64,000 nucleotides of DNA from Typha latifolia (lineage: Eukaryota > Streptophyta > Magnoliopsida > Poales > Typhaceae): the NCBI GenBank assembly GCA_019914945.1, contig CM034102.1, positions 1,415,501 through 1,479,500 on the forward strand, read 5' to 3'. The translations under genes and the position numbers were made by a program. A model generated the notes under the pieces. That model worked only from the letters and a program-made list of their open reading frames with translations. It was not told where the DNA came from and did not search any database. Of this stretch, positions 48,001 through 61,049 are shown in pieces (within the stretch, counting starts at the first letter, position 1; every line of letters starts with the position of its first letter).

Positions 48001-50355
48001 ATGCATTTTTATGAGAAAAATGTATGAGTCTACTGTCTGATATCTTATGTGTCTCCAGATTAGTATATTGATAAGTTAGAAGTTATTTATAGAACTTTTC
48101 TGCAATGAGTTAATGTTCAAGGTGAGATAACATATATAGCAGGATGGAGGATTCATGCTAAACATAAAAATAAAGGATAACAACATATCTACTCCTCTTT
48201 GAGGATGAGATGGTAGAAATTGGTTTATCTTCCAGGGAAAGATCATATCAATAGCGTGCAACAGTCTGTGAGGTCATAACCACCTATCAGTAACATTTTT
48301 CCCAGCTGCTGCATACATCAAATATGTTCAAGATTCAGAATTCTCATGTGTTCTCCTTCAAAGCTTTTCCACCATGCATTAAGACAGTTATCCTACATTT
48401 CTATTCAGCAGTTATTTATTTATTTTGAGCAGTTTTTAATAGTTGGGACTAATTGTTGTATTTTTTTAAGGCTGATCACTTTTTCTTCTTATATAACCTT
48501 TTGCAGGTTGATCTTCTTATATCTTTCTGCTTGGAGATGGGCTTCTCATCAGTAATATTTGTTGGTCATGATGATGGAGGACTAATTGCTTTGAAGGCTG
48601 CTGAAAAGATCTGTGGCTCTTCTGATTCTAACAAGGTAAGTAACTATCTGACTCCATTGCAGTCTATTTCCTTATTATTTGCTATGAATAGCCACATCAA
48701 CTTTGTTTTATCTAGCATTTTATCATATGATTTTGTGCCATTTGTCAACAATGTTCCATGTAGAAACATCTTCGCAATTGCCAAGGGTATTTTAGACTAG
48801 GTCTAAACTTGCAGCCTTGTGCTATTCATATTAATTTAAATATCCTATTGGTTGTTACAAGGTCAATTTTGTTGCTTAGTCTTATTTTTTATGTAATTTT
48901 ATTGGGAAAAACTCTATTTTTTTGTCTTCTCTCCTTCTTTCCCTTAAAACAATTTCCACAATGCCTTTTTTTTTAGCTAATATGCATGTTTCTATTAGGT
49001 GAAAGTCAAGGGAGTGGTTCTAGTCAGTGTCAGCTTATCTAGAGAAGTTGTCCCTGCATTTGCTCGGATCCTGCTGCATACTCCACTTGCAAAGAAGCAC
49101 ATGGTTCGCCCTCTGTTGCGCACTGAAATTACTCAAGTGATTAATCGTCGTGCATGGTATGATGCCACCAAGCTAACAGCAGATGTTTTGAATCTTTATA
49201 AGGTAAAGTACTTTGGTATAATGTTTTGCATATATTTTATATGCTGGTGTAGTTCAAAATTATTTCACTGTTTCAAATTTTCTTTTCTCTTTTGGTGGGG
49301 TGGGGGGAGTGTGCCTGGTGTTTGAGATTATGGATTGACCGGTTGTGTTTAAGGATTTATTGTATATCTGTTTACTGTTATATTGTCCTTCAGATATCTT
49401 GGTGAAAGCTAGTTTCCTGCAGAACTGATGTTCTTGGAAAATTGTAATTAGTGTGTTTGTGTAGATTAGCAGTTATAATTGGTCAATATATTTTGCTCAA
49501 GTATTGACTTAAAATGAAATTCTTCCATTTAGGCACCATTATTTGTGGAGGGCTGGGATAAAGCACTTCATGAGATTGGACGCCTGTCATTTGCATCCGT
49601 CCTCTCATCAAAAAATGCCGCTGCATTGTTAAAATCAGTTGAAGATCTTCCTGTTCTGGTTGTAACCGGTGCTGAGGATGTGCTTGTCTCTCTCAAGTCA
49701 GCTCAAGCCATGGCTTCAAAGCTTGTAAATTCTGTGAGTATTTCCTTTTGGCTCCATTTTACGTCATACAAGTACTTTATTTACTGCATATCAGTTCTAA
49801 GTTAGTCTGGAAGTTAGATTTATTATGGATGTCATTCATTTAAAAGAACGGCGCCACATGTTACGGTTACTATTTGATGATCCCACATATGACTTACTAG
49901 AAATGGATCCTGGATTACAGTATTGAAGTATTGAACCTTTTTTTCCAAGCCCAATTTCCAGTTTGATATTATTCGCCCAGTTTTTTTGCCCCTTCCTGCC
50001 AGCTCACTAAGCTTCTCAGTATAATTTTAGAAAATTAGTGTGCTTTTGAACGTGGAAAAATAAATATAGCAACCTTTGTTCTTTGCACTTTCTGGCGGAC
50101 AAACTCCTTGGATCCTCTTTTGACTGTAGCCTCAAGGTAGTTTCCATAGGGTGATGTTTGAGTGAGTAAAGTGTAGGAAATTATTTTAAGCAGGTTTATA
50201 CTTACAATATTTTACGTGCCATTTCACAGAGGCTTGTCGCAATATCGGGATGCGGACATTTACCCCATGAAGAGTGTCCAAAGGCACTGCTTGCAGCCCT
50301 CTCTCCTTTCATAACTAGATTGCTATCCTCATCAGACGTCTTACAAAGACAGTAG
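45064..50355 (+). CDS. Membrane-anchored alpha/beta hydrolase with Asp nucleophile
   Basis: This belongs to the plant alpha/beta-hydrolase subfamily of At1g80280/At1g15490. No substrate is established. Seven exons join in frame: 45064-45325, 45902-46209, 46408-47136, 48507-48635, 48999-49202, 49533-49733 and 50230-50355. They give 652 residues. The N-terminal third has several hydrophobic segments (VVTMVASLLVLSAPVLVAVG, YLGTATLCSLASVVVLSIKV, MPVLFLSSLVFALGHIVVAY) and so is membrane-embedded. The hydrolase fold starts at FGIVLVHGFGGGVFSWRHL. The nucleophile elbow is GHDDG (residues 453-457), so Asp455 replaces the usual Ser. Asp593 (VVTGAEDVLV) and His621 (ISGCGHLPHEECP) complete the triad. 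Exon 3 carries a Ser-rich insert of about 100 residues before the core. The longest intron (47137-48506) has an internal imperfect duplication. Confidence 0.93.
47773..47906. repeat. Imperfect tandem copies in intron 3 of the hydrolase gene
   Basis: The segment attcacttaatcttgagatg at 47773 recurs with a few changes at about 47861. Both copies continue into ttctgcaaatatg. Confidence 0.7.
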
Positions 50356-50690
50356 CATATTCATTCTCAATCTTTGATCCATTCTTTTTTCCTTCCAATT
50401 AGTTTCCTTGTTAATGAAAAGAGTTAGATCCCTAATCTGTTGGGTTGTGCATCTGGGTTAAGTCTGTCCTGGAGCCAGACCCCTCACTCAAGGGTTATTA
50501 GAGCTCCCATAATTTTGTTTCTTCCCATTATCGTGGCTAATTTGTAACATTTATTGGAATGGTTTCTATTAAGCAAGTTGCATTTGTACAGCCTGCGTGC
50601 ATCTCAGTTGAGATTGGTCACAATTGTTAGATTTTTGTCCAGATTAGCAAGTCTTTATGTTGCCTGCACGCCTCTCTCTCTCACGCTTAA

Positions 50691-50710
50691 TTATATATAT
50701 ATATATATAT
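50691..50710. repeat. (TA)n microsatellite
   Basis: A TA run of about 20 bases. Confidence 0.85.
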
Positions 50711-52126
50711 TTGTGAGTTGTATTTGACCAATAAGAGTTTCGGTCAGCACGTTGTGTTTGTAATGCTTGTTTTATTGAGACAAACATCTTGATTTTAATA
50801 GGGAAACATGCTATCCATGTGTGTGTGTGTGTGGATAAGATTCCTTGAGCTGGAATTGAAGTCTTCTCCAAAATATGGTCATCTAAACCTTCGATCAAGG
50901 TGGGAATGGATCAAATGGAGAAAGAACTACATGTGATGCATGCATGTGTTTCATACAATCACCAGTTGTGATGCTTCTCACTGTGATGAATACCAAATAT
51001 CTAAATATTTATGTGTAATTCTTCAATTGACATGATGTTATCATCCTATATCAAACTTTTAGTTATTCCCCCAAAACATCTCAATAAACCCACTACTAGT
51101 CAACGAGTTGGCGATGCTCTTTTATCTTCCTTTTTCTCTTTTCGTTTCCCAACTTTTCACTGCGTGATTGCATTTATGAGTTGAATATGGACTGTTGACT
51201 AGCAGAGTCTTCCAAGAAGAGTCGTTTAGGGCAAGCTAGTTATCGTTTCATCCAGCCTCACGTTAACTAACCCATCATGTACCCTGAAATTATGAGATGA
51301 CTAGGATTTCCTTATACTCATCATAAGTTACAAATTTATTCCCTATTTTTCTTTAGGAATTTTTTCTTCTTCTTATTTTAGATTAGAAAAGAAACATCAA
51401 ATATCCTGCTGAAATAATATTCAAATAACATATAAGCTTAATTATTATTTTACCATTAAATTGATAAGATTATCTGAAGAATCCTCTCCTCATCTACACG
51501 TCACATATCTCATTCTATAAATTAAAAGTTTATCCTTAATTTTCTCATATATATTTTTTTCTCTTTTACTATTCACTTTATCTCGTTACATACTTATAAA
51601 TATATAATGACACTTACAATAAATTAAAACACTTTAATTAAAATTTATATGACAAATTAAATGTATTTGAATCAATTTTGTATTATTATTTTAGATTACA
51701 AATATATACTAAAAATTCTATCATATATTAGAAGTACAATTTTAGAAGTAGAATCAAGAATTAGTTATTTTAGATTTTTAATAGAAGGAAAAGAGGCTTA
51801 ACTTGTAAGAAATTTTTTAGTCTTTTAGGATACACTTAAATTTCACATCACTAGAAATGTGGTGATGTTGGTCTTCAAAGACTTAAATGACTTCTAGACC
51901 AAGACGAACCAATACTGCAGCTTCCCGAAACGTATGGAAGCGCGTTAAGAACGACGATGGAGAATTCGGTCAAACCTCCGACATCCACGCCGGCTCACGC
52001 TATTCGCGCCGCACAATGACAAAAAGAGAAACCCCACTCAGGTTCCAAATATTTCCGCATTCATCCAAACATCATGTGGAAAATACCCCAAGCACTGCAG
52101 ACCGAGGGGTTTGCGTTCGATACTTC

Positions 52127-52134
52127 TATATAAA
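52127..52134 (+). promoter_or_regulatory. TATA box of the 3-ketoacyl-CoA synthase gene
   Basis: TATATAAA lies upstream of a leader of CTC repeats and a 5' UTR intron. Confidence 0.55.
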
Positions 52135-52178
52135 TCTTTCCTCCTCCCCGCTTCTATCTCCATCCTTCTCGTGAGCTC

Positions 52179-52212
52179 TCCTCCTCCTCCTCCTCCTCCT
52201 CCTCCTCCTCCA
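52179..52212. repeat. (CTC)11 microsatellite in the KCS leader
   Basis: An uninterrupted CTC run just before the 5' UTR intron donor. Confidence 0.9.
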
Positions 52213-52234
52213 GGTGTCGGATTCGTGGCCCGAG

Positions 52235-52445
52235 GTTAGTCTCCAGGTCTTCGTTTCTCTCAAAATCTAATTTTTGATCCAAAAAAGATCGTCTTTTTCT
52301 TACATTTGATAGTTAAAAGATCTTTATTTTATTTTTTCTGTTGGGTTTTCTAGCCTCTAGGTTTGTTTGGATATTTACTCTGTTTCCTTGTCATCTGGTG
52401 ATCTGGGTCTTGATGGATTTAATAATGGGGATATTTCTTCTGCAG
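52235..52445 (+). other. Probable 5' UTR intron of the KCS gene
   Basis: A GTTAGT donor follows CGAG and a TGCAG acceptor ends at 52445. The 211-bp AT-rich interval between GC-richer leader pieces is typical of plant leader introns. Confidence 0.5.
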
Positions 52446-52481
52446 GCTTTCTGATTGCTATTGTCTTGTAGAAGAAAACAT

Positions 52482-52484
<3 letters not shown>

Positions 52485-52524
<40 letters not shown>
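52485..52524. repeat. (CT)20 microsatellite 22 bp before the KCS start
   Basis: A 40-base CT run in the second leader exon. It is a known form of promoter-proximal microsatellite in plants. Confidence 0.9.
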
Positions 52525-52529
<5 letters not shown>

Positions 52530-52545
52530 ATACATAATCTTAGAC

Positions 52546-54087
52546 ATGGGTGAAGGCAATGAAGCAAGCTCGGAAGCACCGTTGCTCCAAAAGTCATCAA
52601 ACAAGCTCCCTGACTTCAAGCAATCCATTAAGCTCAAGTATGTAAAGCTTGGTTACCACCACCTCATCACCCATGGCATGTACCTCGTACTCATCCCCCT
52701 CCTAGCCCTCATTGCTGCCCAAATCTCCACCTTCTCCATGCAAGACCTCCGTGATCTATGGGAGCATCTTCGCTTCAACCTCGTCTCCGCCATCCTTTGC
52801 TCCACCCTCCTTGTTTTCCTCTCCACCCTCTACTTCCTCACGCGACCGAAACCAGTCTACCTCGTGGATTTCGCATGCTATAAGCCCGACGAAGCCCGGA
52901 AGTGCACCAGGGAGAGGTTTATGCTCTGTTCTACGTCCGTCGGCAAGTTTTCGCAGGAGAACGTAGACTTCCAGCGTAAGATCATCGAAAGGTCGGGCCT
53001 TGGAGATGCAACATACCTTCCCGACTCCGTTCGTAACATTCCTTCGAATCCTTCGATGGCGGAGGCGAGAAAGGAGGCAGAAATGGTGATGTTTGGAGCT
53101 CTTGACGAGTTACTCGCCAAGACCAACTTGAAGCCTAAGGACATTGGCATTTTGATTGTGAATTGCAGCTTGTTTAATCCCACGCCATCTCTTTCTGCAA
53201 TGGTGGTGAACCACTACAAGCTCAGGGGTAATATAATTAGCTACAATCTTGGCGGAATGGGTTGCAGTGCTGGTATACTCTCTATAGATCTTGCAAAGGA
53301 TCTTCTTCGAGCCCACCCCAACACCAATGCTGTAGTCATCAGCACGGAGAACATCACTCTGAATTGGTATTTCGGCAACAACCGGTCGATGCTCGTCTCG
53401 AACTGCTTGTTTCGCATGGGCGGAGCTGCGATTCTCTTATCCAACAAGAGTTCCGATCGACGACGGTCTAAATATCAATTAGTACACACAGTTCGCACGC
53501 ATAAGGGCTCTGATGACAAGTGCTTCAGCTGTGTCACTCAAGAAGAGGATGCAGAAGGGCGTGTTGGTATTTCTCTATCCAAGGATCTGATGGCAGTTGC
53601 AGGAGATGCTTTGAAGACCAACATCACCACATTGGGCCCTCTTGTCTTGCCCATGTCTGAGCAGTTCCTCTTCTTCGCCACATTAGTAGCCAAGAAGCTT
53701 CTTCAGATGAAGGTTAAGCCTTACATCCCCGATTTCAAGTTGGCATTTGAGCATTTCTGCATTCATGCAGGGGGGAGAGCTGTTCTGGATGAATTGGAGA
53801 AGAACTTGCAGCTATCAGAATGGCATATGGAGCCATCTAGGATGACACTATACCGGTTTGGTAACACTTCAAGTAGCTCTCTTTGGTACGAGTTGGCCTA
53901 TTCAGAGGCCAAAGGAAGAATGAAGAAGGGAGACAGGGTATGGCAGATCGCCTTCGGGTCGGGCTTCAAGTGTAACAGCGCGGTATGGAAGGCTCTCAAA
54001 AGTGTGAATCCTGCAAAGGAGAAGAACCCGTGGATCGATGAGATTGATACGTTTCCAGTGGTGGTTCCTAACATCTCCCCGCTTTGA
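52546..54087 (+). CDS. 3-ketoacyl-CoA synthase (fatty acid elongase condensing enzyme)
   Basis: This ER enzyme condenses malonyl-CoA with an acyl-CoA in the first step of very-long-chain fatty acid elongation, feeding cuticular wax, suberin or sphingolipids. It is one exon of 513 residues. Two N-terminal membrane segments occur at about 43-62 ([19 protein letters not shown]) and 78-98 ([20 protein letters not shown]). The FAE1/chalcone-synthase-like core has catalytic Cys240 ([11 protein letters not shown]), His407 ([18 protein letters not shown]) and Asn440 ([14 protein letters not shown]). The spacing is the same as in Arabidopsis FAE1. The lid segment [17 protein letters not shown] is conserved. 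It looks closest to the KCS4/KCS11 type, but a member is not assigned. The ATG lies just after the (CT)n tract, and the coding GC is moderate to high. Confidence 0.95.
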   Translation: MGEGNEASSEAPLLQKSSNKLPDFKQSIKLKYVKLGYHHLITHGMYLVLIPLLALIAAQISTFSMQDLRDLWEHLRFNLVSAILCSTLLVFLSTLYFLTRPKPVYLVDFACYKPDEARKCTRERFMLCSTSVGKFSQENVDFQRKIIERSGLGDATYLPDSVRNIPSNPSMAEARKEAEMVMFGALDELLAKTNLKPKDIGILIVNCSLFNPTPSLSAMVVNHYKLRGNIISYNLGGMGCSAGILSIDLAKDLLRAHPNTNAVVISTENITLNWYFGNNRSMLVSNCLFRMGGAAILLSNKSSDRRRSKYQLVHTVRTHKGSDDKCFSCVTQEEDAEGRVGISLSKDLMAVAGDALKTNITTLGPLVLPMSEQFLFFATLVAKKLLQMKVKPYIPDFKLAFEHFCIHAGGRAVLDELEKNLQLSEWHMEPSRMTLYRFGNTSSSSLWYELAYSEAKGRMKKGDRVWQIAFGSGFKCNSAVWKALKSVNPAKEKNPWIDEIDTFPVVVPNISPL

Positions 54088-55095
54088 TCTCTCACTAACT
54101 ACCATGGCATGTCTCTGCTTCAGGACATGAAACTTATTCTGTTGAATTTGTAGCAGTTTGTATAGGAATTTATTTTTCAAAAGTGTATGTTGTTGGAGGA
54201 TAACTATATTGGCTACTCTTTGTAAACTTAATCTGCTGTTCTTGGACTAATTTGAGGGGGTGGTTGAGCTCCTTCATTCCATCTACAGCTTTAAAAGTTT
54301 CATCTGCAGCATCTACTACAAACATGGCAGTGCAGTGCATTGCATACACATAGAGAGAATAAAAAGTATGTGCAGATACAAGTTTAGCTAGTTCAGAATT
54401 CAGCAAAGTTCATTTTTTAACGTAATACCTAGGAGTATCACACGAGATAAATTTTGGCTGCTCATGTTCCTTCAAGAAAGACAGGAAGGAGAACAACTTC
54501 AGCTGTAATCTTCTTTTTCTTTTTTTCCTTTTAAATTCTCAAGTTTCCCTTCCCTATACATCAAACAACCAAAGAAAGGAAGATGCTAAGCTTGTGATGT
54601 CAAACTAATTCATTATAGAGATTGCTCAAATGAAAGAGAAGATGCTTTAACAAGTGAGAAAACTGACAGATCCACAGCTTAATTTTCAGCAGTAGTAAAA
54701 CAGATATATTACAAGTTGGCAAGAGCTAAAACAACATTAAAATTTTCTTACAGTTAACTTTGCTGCGGTTGCATTGTGAGCGTAAACATAGGTGCCACTG
54801 GGAAAATGTTGTTCGCATATAACTTCTGCAAACTCACCTCACGAGGAAAAAACATAAGAAGCTAACTGATAAAGATCCCTCAGATTTATTTTAATTAGCG
54901 CCATGTCAATCATAACTCATCCTGTTCTATTGCACATCACAGACCTAATTGCGCTGATCTTCCCTCGTACTACCTTTAACATAATGCCCACACATCTGGA
55001 TGTTCCTAGATGGTCAGACTAAGCTACACAGCAAGACTTCATAAAGACAGGAGCCATAAAATTAATTGCTCTTCCCACCATTTGTGTTAACTTCT
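54088..55095. other. Convergent spacer between KCS and AKT1
   Basis: No coding sequence is seen. It holds the two 3' UTRs and a T-rich stretch at about 54511-54530. Confidence 0.55.
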
Positions 55096-58000
55096 CTAAT
55101 CATCACTGACTAGAACAAGATGATCACCATCTCTCAGAAGGTTCACATCATCAATTTCAGCTCCATCTTTTGTTAGGACTTTAGTAGGCAAACACCCAAA
55201 TTTCTTAGCGCCAATGTCAAGGAGCTCCTTCAGTGATTCTGGTAGAAGTACAAGCTTCCCTGCAGTGTTGCCCTTCTCAGGACAGCTAATGGTTACCCGA
55301 CTCCGATGGAGATAGGCACCACCGGACATCCCAATATCCCTCGGAGGAATAATTAGTCCACGAGGATTCTTGATCACGTGACCTGACGTGATAATCCCAA
55401 AAAGCGACCTGTGAAAGTTGGTAATCCATGCATCATTGCTGCTGTTTGAAGTCCCAACTCCCGGTACTGGTCTGCCTTCACAACTCATTTGTCGGATTAC
55501 AGGTTCACTTTTAAATTTTCCAAGAGGAACCCAGTTGGGGTAGGCTACTGGACAATGTTGATCGGATGCTCGCTTCACTTCAAAGAGAGCTTTTATCTCC
55601 TCATGGCCCTGCTGATCGGCTAGATTTCTCGGTGTCCAACCTTGAAAGTCTGGTTTGTCTATGTCAGCTCCTTGTTCCAATAAGAAGTCAACTAACCAAG
55701 TATTCCCTTCACAGACGGCACGATGTAATGCTGTACTTCCATCTTTCCTTGGTAATGTAACATCTCCACCGTATCGTATAATGTCTTCAAGCAGCTTGAT
55801 GTTGTTCTCCTCAGCAGCTGTGCAAGCATATAGGCCCATGTCACCGCATGAGAGATCTGCACCATTATCTGCTAACAGCTGGACCACCTTTTCATGCTTC
55901 CCAAGTAAAGCCTCCCAAAGGGGAACCCTCCCTTCAGAATCTGCACGTAAACAGGCAGCATTTAAAAAGCACTATGCAATCTATATAATATTATCTTCAT
56001 AATATTGCAATGGGAATATAATATTGACTACTGGACAGTAGCTTGAGGTCACATGTTCCACACAAGCTTGAGGACATCTTATGATGGTTCACACACAGAA
56101 AGGGACGCTAAGAATGGATATTATATATGTAGACATAATAAATTGAACATCTTTTGTGTTGAATAGAATGGTATTTCCCATATCTAAGAGCATCTGCTAA
56201 GTTGTTGGACAAGTCCGTGGAAGGTCTATTTAGTTAACCTTTAAAGCAAGCCAATCCAGGAGATATGAACTGAACACTCAAACATGCCTTGTCTACTTAA
56301 GTTAAACTAATATTTGAATATCAAGTTTGCTACCTGTATAGTAGTGATATGCCTTCTTATCCTGCATAAAATCCTACAAGAGAAGCAAAAAGAAGTGTAA
56401 TTGCATAAGTCAATTATACTTCAATTGACTTACTTGATATTCAATATACTATTTAATATTTTATATGAAATGCTTGAGTAATACCAGCCAAAGTACGTAT
56501 AAATATGTGAATAACGATTTTCTATTCGGCATTCAGCGAGGGGAGAAAAACAGAAGAACCCAATAGGCAATGTGAATGCCATTATATTGAGAGTCTTCTG
56601 GCTCACCTATGTTAAGGTTAATAGCAACACTAGTTGCCTAGTCCACTCGATACAACTTCATTATGCCCCCTAATTAGGACACAGAATGGTGCTGGCATAT
56701 GCGAAGAATGTCCTAAATTGTGGTAAATAGAGAAGGGATCTTTCAGGATAGTGATTAGCGGGTCTTCAAAAGAAGATTATTCAAAGGAAAAACTAACAGT
56801 ACATTTTAATATGTTGATTTTCTGCAGGAAGCATATAATTAGGGTAAATAGTGAGTAACCACCCGAAACAGTACTTCAAATTGCTGCAGCATACCTCTAC
56901 TATTGGGATGAGCTCCAAAGTCTAGAAGGAGACGGACACACTGAACACTTCCCTTTGATGCCGCTATATGCTGTTTATCATATAAATGGAAAGACCAAGC
57001 TGAATACTTGCTTCAGGTGACATTAAGTAGAATAATACATATGTCAGTCTGACAGAGTTTGTACTCCTAACCAGTGCTGTGCGCCCATTGTTGTCCGACT
57101 CGTTTGGATCAAAACCACGTCTGAGAAGTTGTTGCACTAATAGATCATCTCCTCTATTTACTGCAAAACATAGGGTAAGAGGCAAATCTAACCGTCCACG
57201 AGTAAGCATATTCTCTATCTCTTTTAAGACTCCCTCCGCTGCAGGGTCTTCTTTCTGCTCTTTCAAATACTGCACGAAGGTAGAATACAAACAGCAAAAA
57301 GACATTAAATGATTACTCATTACAGTACCTCATAAAATTGTAAAAACAGTTGTGGAAATATAGCTACATATAAGAAGAACAAAGCCTTTAGTCCCAAATA
57401 TCCGGGTTAGATATAAGGTTATTGACTTTTGAAATGAGAATATGTATAGAAAGAGCAAATATCTCAAACCTAGTCATGAGAAATCAATAAACCATAATAC
57501 ATGAGAAACTGGATTATTAACCTGAAGCAGATTATTCATGATTATTGTTCCATCTCCAACATTTGACTGAACAATACTAAGAAAAATAGTGCGATTCAAC
57601 CGTAAGAGCTGGCATAGTGATTTGGTTCGAACAGTGAATAGTTGGGGTCTATAGCAAAGAACCCCAATCTCTCCTACAATATTTCCTGATTTCGCTCCCC
57701 CAACAATCTGCACATTACAACCAATTCCTTAATGAAGTTAATCTAAAGAATGAATTTTCTTAACATATACACAGCTTAAAACTTGCCTGTTCCCCATTCT
57801 TGTGGTCTATTAAATCCTACAACAAAGAGGTTGATGCATCAGCTTTCAGGGCATGCATGTGTAATATATTACTAAATGCAGAAGAAACCTCTCAGCCTTG
57901 TCAGATATGAGTTCAGTGGAATCCTTTGTTTGGATGACACAAGTAATCTGCAGTTCCTAAAATTACTTCTTAAAGTAGAGCTTGCACTTACCACACTGCC

Positions 58001-60441
58001 GGTAACTAATATGTAAAAGTCTGTGGGTGCCTCATTCTGCAAAATCACATCTTCCCTCGGAGGAAAGTATTCAGCTTTCATCTCAGAAACCTATTATTTT
58101 ACAATGTTATGTGAGAGTTTGCTTCACGATCAGTGAACCATTAGCACTTCAAAAGATTATCGAACTTATACGTTTATAATGTCTTACCAGTTGAAAAAGT
58201 AGATTATTTGAAATCCCCCGGAACAAATAAACCTTTTGAACAAGATTATAAAACAGATAGTTTGAAATGCTGGATTTAATAGCTTTTGGAAGAGCATCAA
58301 GAGTCTCTTGTTGTTGAAGGCCTTCTGAGTCCGTCCTGAACTTCAAACACAGATGAGAGATCATCTGTTCTTGCAGCCGAACAGGGAGCTGGTTTCTTTG
58401 AGCAAAACCAGTGGCAGCTTGAATTGTATCCCTCTGCAGTTCAAAAGGAATCCACCAGACATAAATTTGTATAGAATAAAATTATCCATGACTTCATACT
58501 AAGAAAAGGCAACTCAAGAGTATTTGTTAGAAAAACTCACATATTTTCTAGTACGGCTTGTCCCATGGACAACCAAATTGGTCATATTTCCAATCAAATA
58601 CGCTGTCAATCCAAGGTTGAAAAGCATGTAGATAATGTCAAAAACCATTTCTCTTGTGTTTTCTGCATGCAAGTCTCCATAACCGACAGTCGTTAGGGTG
58701 GTGATTGACCAGTACATTGACGTCACGTACCGGATCCACAGGCTTTCATCATGAAAATCAGGCACTGTATTGCCAATCCACGTCTTGCTGGGATCATGAT
58801 ACCTATCAGCAAGAAGATAATAGAAGCATCCAGCACAATGGACAGCAAAAAGGGTCACCTATATGATTATCACAGAATGAATGAGAAAGGTATGACAGAA
58901 AATTCCATAAGAACAGAACGGAATTTGCTACTTACACAAACAAGCTTTGCACATCGAACCCAAAAGTAGTTGAAGTTTTTATCCTTCTCCAATCTGGCAA
59001 GACAAAAATTTGACTCGTGTTAGTGTCACAAACAGTACTAATAATGCATAAAGTAACAAATTGCTTAACAATACCATAATGGTTTAAGAGCTAACTAGCT
59101 AAGGGGTTTCCCTTCCAAGTTCCAAGACATTATAAGGGCAAAGGAAAAGCTTTCTAGTAAGGTATGTGGAAGAAGCTACATCTAAAGGTTTCTTCATTCC
59201 CTGAAACAAGCATACCTAGAAAAAAGTGCGCTAACTCTTCGAAGGCGCCACAACCGAAGCATGTTGAAGAATCCATATGACCCGAGCTTTGCAGGCAGAA
59301 TTTTTCGAGCAATTTCTGAAGGGATAGTGGAAGAGACATCGAGCATAAACCAGATGCTTGTATACTTCCAAGCAATTTTCTTAGGGTTGTCTATGAGCAG
59401 ATAGGTTGCTCTGTCTAGATAGGCGACAAAGAATGTCAGAATGATATCAATAGCGAAGAATCCATTGACAATGTTATCAGCTGCAGCTAGATATCCCGTT
59501 GGTTTCTGAATGAAACCAAATTCAAATGGAGATACCCAAGAGGAATAAATGACCAGGACGATAAGAAAGGTCTCCCAGGCTCTGCATAAATATCAGAACC
59601 GACTTTAGGGAAGAAGCTTGGACACACTAAATCTTATTTCTTCTGTAACATTCACTGTATATTCTTGCAAGTTACAATACCAAATTAAACCCCATCTAAG
59701 AGAATGGGATGAAAGCTCAGAAAACATACAAACATTTTCTATTTCAACGCATTAAGTATCTCATAGACAAACATCTTCTTTCTCTTACGAAACTCTTCTC
59801 TTCCTAATACCGCAGGTTCAATGAAATAGCTCAATCCGAGATGAATATTATTATCAGAACCTCTAAAAAGAACGAAAAAACTTTTGCTTTCTATGTGAGA
59901 AATCCTCAATTATTTACTGCAAATCAAGTAAAAGAAGAGGAAATATTTTATATATATATATATATATAAAAACACCGTAAACAATAGAAATGTACTTCCC
60001 AAGATTCCGAACAAAAAAAGAGTTGCTGCTTCCTATAAAATCGCAAGATAAAAGAAATTAAGAATCTTGAATAAGAAAACAGAAGAAAAAGAAAAGTTTC
60101 TTTATCCTCAAACAAACTCATGCAATATCTTATATCTCGAGCGAAAAGTCGAAATTTCTTCGCTCCAGAGCAACAACAAGAACAAAATAAAAATCAAAAC
60201 AGAAATCAAAAGACAAAGGAACAAACTCGATAAGATCTCGTTACCTATATCTCCGATCATAAGGAGAGACAATAAACCTTCGGAGCTTGCTCCTCCGATT
60301 ACTCCGCGCCCCAAGCGGAGGAAGGATCCCGCTCGACAAGCTGTAATGGCTTCCGTCCCTCGAGAGCTCCTTCTCCGCTGCCTCCTGCCAACACACCGTT
60401 AAGGGTATATTAAACCCTCCTCCCCTCCCCTTCTCCGCCAT
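55096..60441 (-). CDS. AKT1: Shaker-type inward-rectifying K+ channel AKT1
   Basis: This is a plasma-membrane K+ uptake channel, activated in Arabidopsis roots by the CBL1/9-CIPK23 module. The frame goes from ATG (60439-60441) to TAG (55096) through many exons. The N terminus [20 protein letters not shown] matches AKT1. The S1 segment ([18 protein letters not shown]), the S4 sensor ([17 protein letters not shown]), the pore [15 protein letters not shown] with the GYGD filter, and the post-S6 [14 protein letters not shown] are all present. The cyclic-nucleotide-binding fold follows ([40 protein letters not shown]). Next come ankyrin repeats ([54 protein letters not shown]) and a C-terminal KHA domain ending [16 protein letters not shown]. 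Intron 57708-57786 has a GC donor next to a 30-nt exon. No disruption is seen. Confidence 0.95.
59948..59968. repeat. (TA)n microsatellite in AKT1 intron 1
   Basis: A TA run of about 20 bases lies inside the first AKT1 intron. Confidence 0.85.
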
Positions 60442-60491
60442 CGCTCTCCTCTACCAATAACTCCACCTCAAAACCCCGCCAAACCCCCTCC

Positions 60492-60514
60492 CCTCTCTCT
60501 CTCTCTCTCTCTCT
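60492..60514. repeat. (CT)n run upstream of AKT1
   Basis: A CT run lies about 50 bp upstream of the AKT1 start, in its leader (GA on the coding strand). Confidence 0.85.
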
Positions 60515-61049
60515 AGAACTTAATAACGTGGTTATTGTCGTTAATCTCCGCCATGGGGAGACCTCCCTCCTCTAATGTTTCGCTTCTACTAAGCGTGTAG
60601 GCCTACCGCGTTACGCGCCACGCCGCTCTGTTTTTAATCTACAATATTTTCTTTCCTAATTTCCCCCTCAACTTTTAGCAAGTAACACCTCTGTCCTTTC
60701 CAAATCTAGTAACCTTAGAGGGTAGCTGAGGAAAACGCCGCCGGTTACCGGTCAGAAAAGGTAACCCCGCGAAATGTCCGAATTTACTCGGTTTATTTAA
60801 TTAAAAAATAAATAATACCCGTGACCGTGAAACCCAAAAATAAATAAATGGGAATCTTTTATTTTGCCCCTTCCAGTTTTGCCTAATTTCCATTTCCAGC
60901 CCTTCTTTATTCGCCTACCTGAATTACTATTATACTCTTAGATATTTATATTCATACTCGTTAATAAATCCGATCCATTTACTAAAATAAAATAAAATAA
61001 AAAGATCTCTCAAAACCTTCTTCCCATTCTTCTCTAATCCATCTTTTCT

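Larger units (their letters stand above)
50356..52545. other. Spacer between hydrolase and KCS genes
   Basis: No coding sequence is seen. It holds the hydrolase 3' UTR, a TA microsatellite (50691-50710), AT-rich DNA, the KCS TATA box and the KCS leader with an intron (52235-52445). Confidence 0.6.

Noticed and set aside
56334..56361. 28-nt candidate exon in the AKT1 ankyrin region with good acceptor and donor
   Set aside because: The neighbouring exons already join in frame without it (G plus AT gives Asp), and including it creates an immediate stop. It is a cryptic or poison exon at most.
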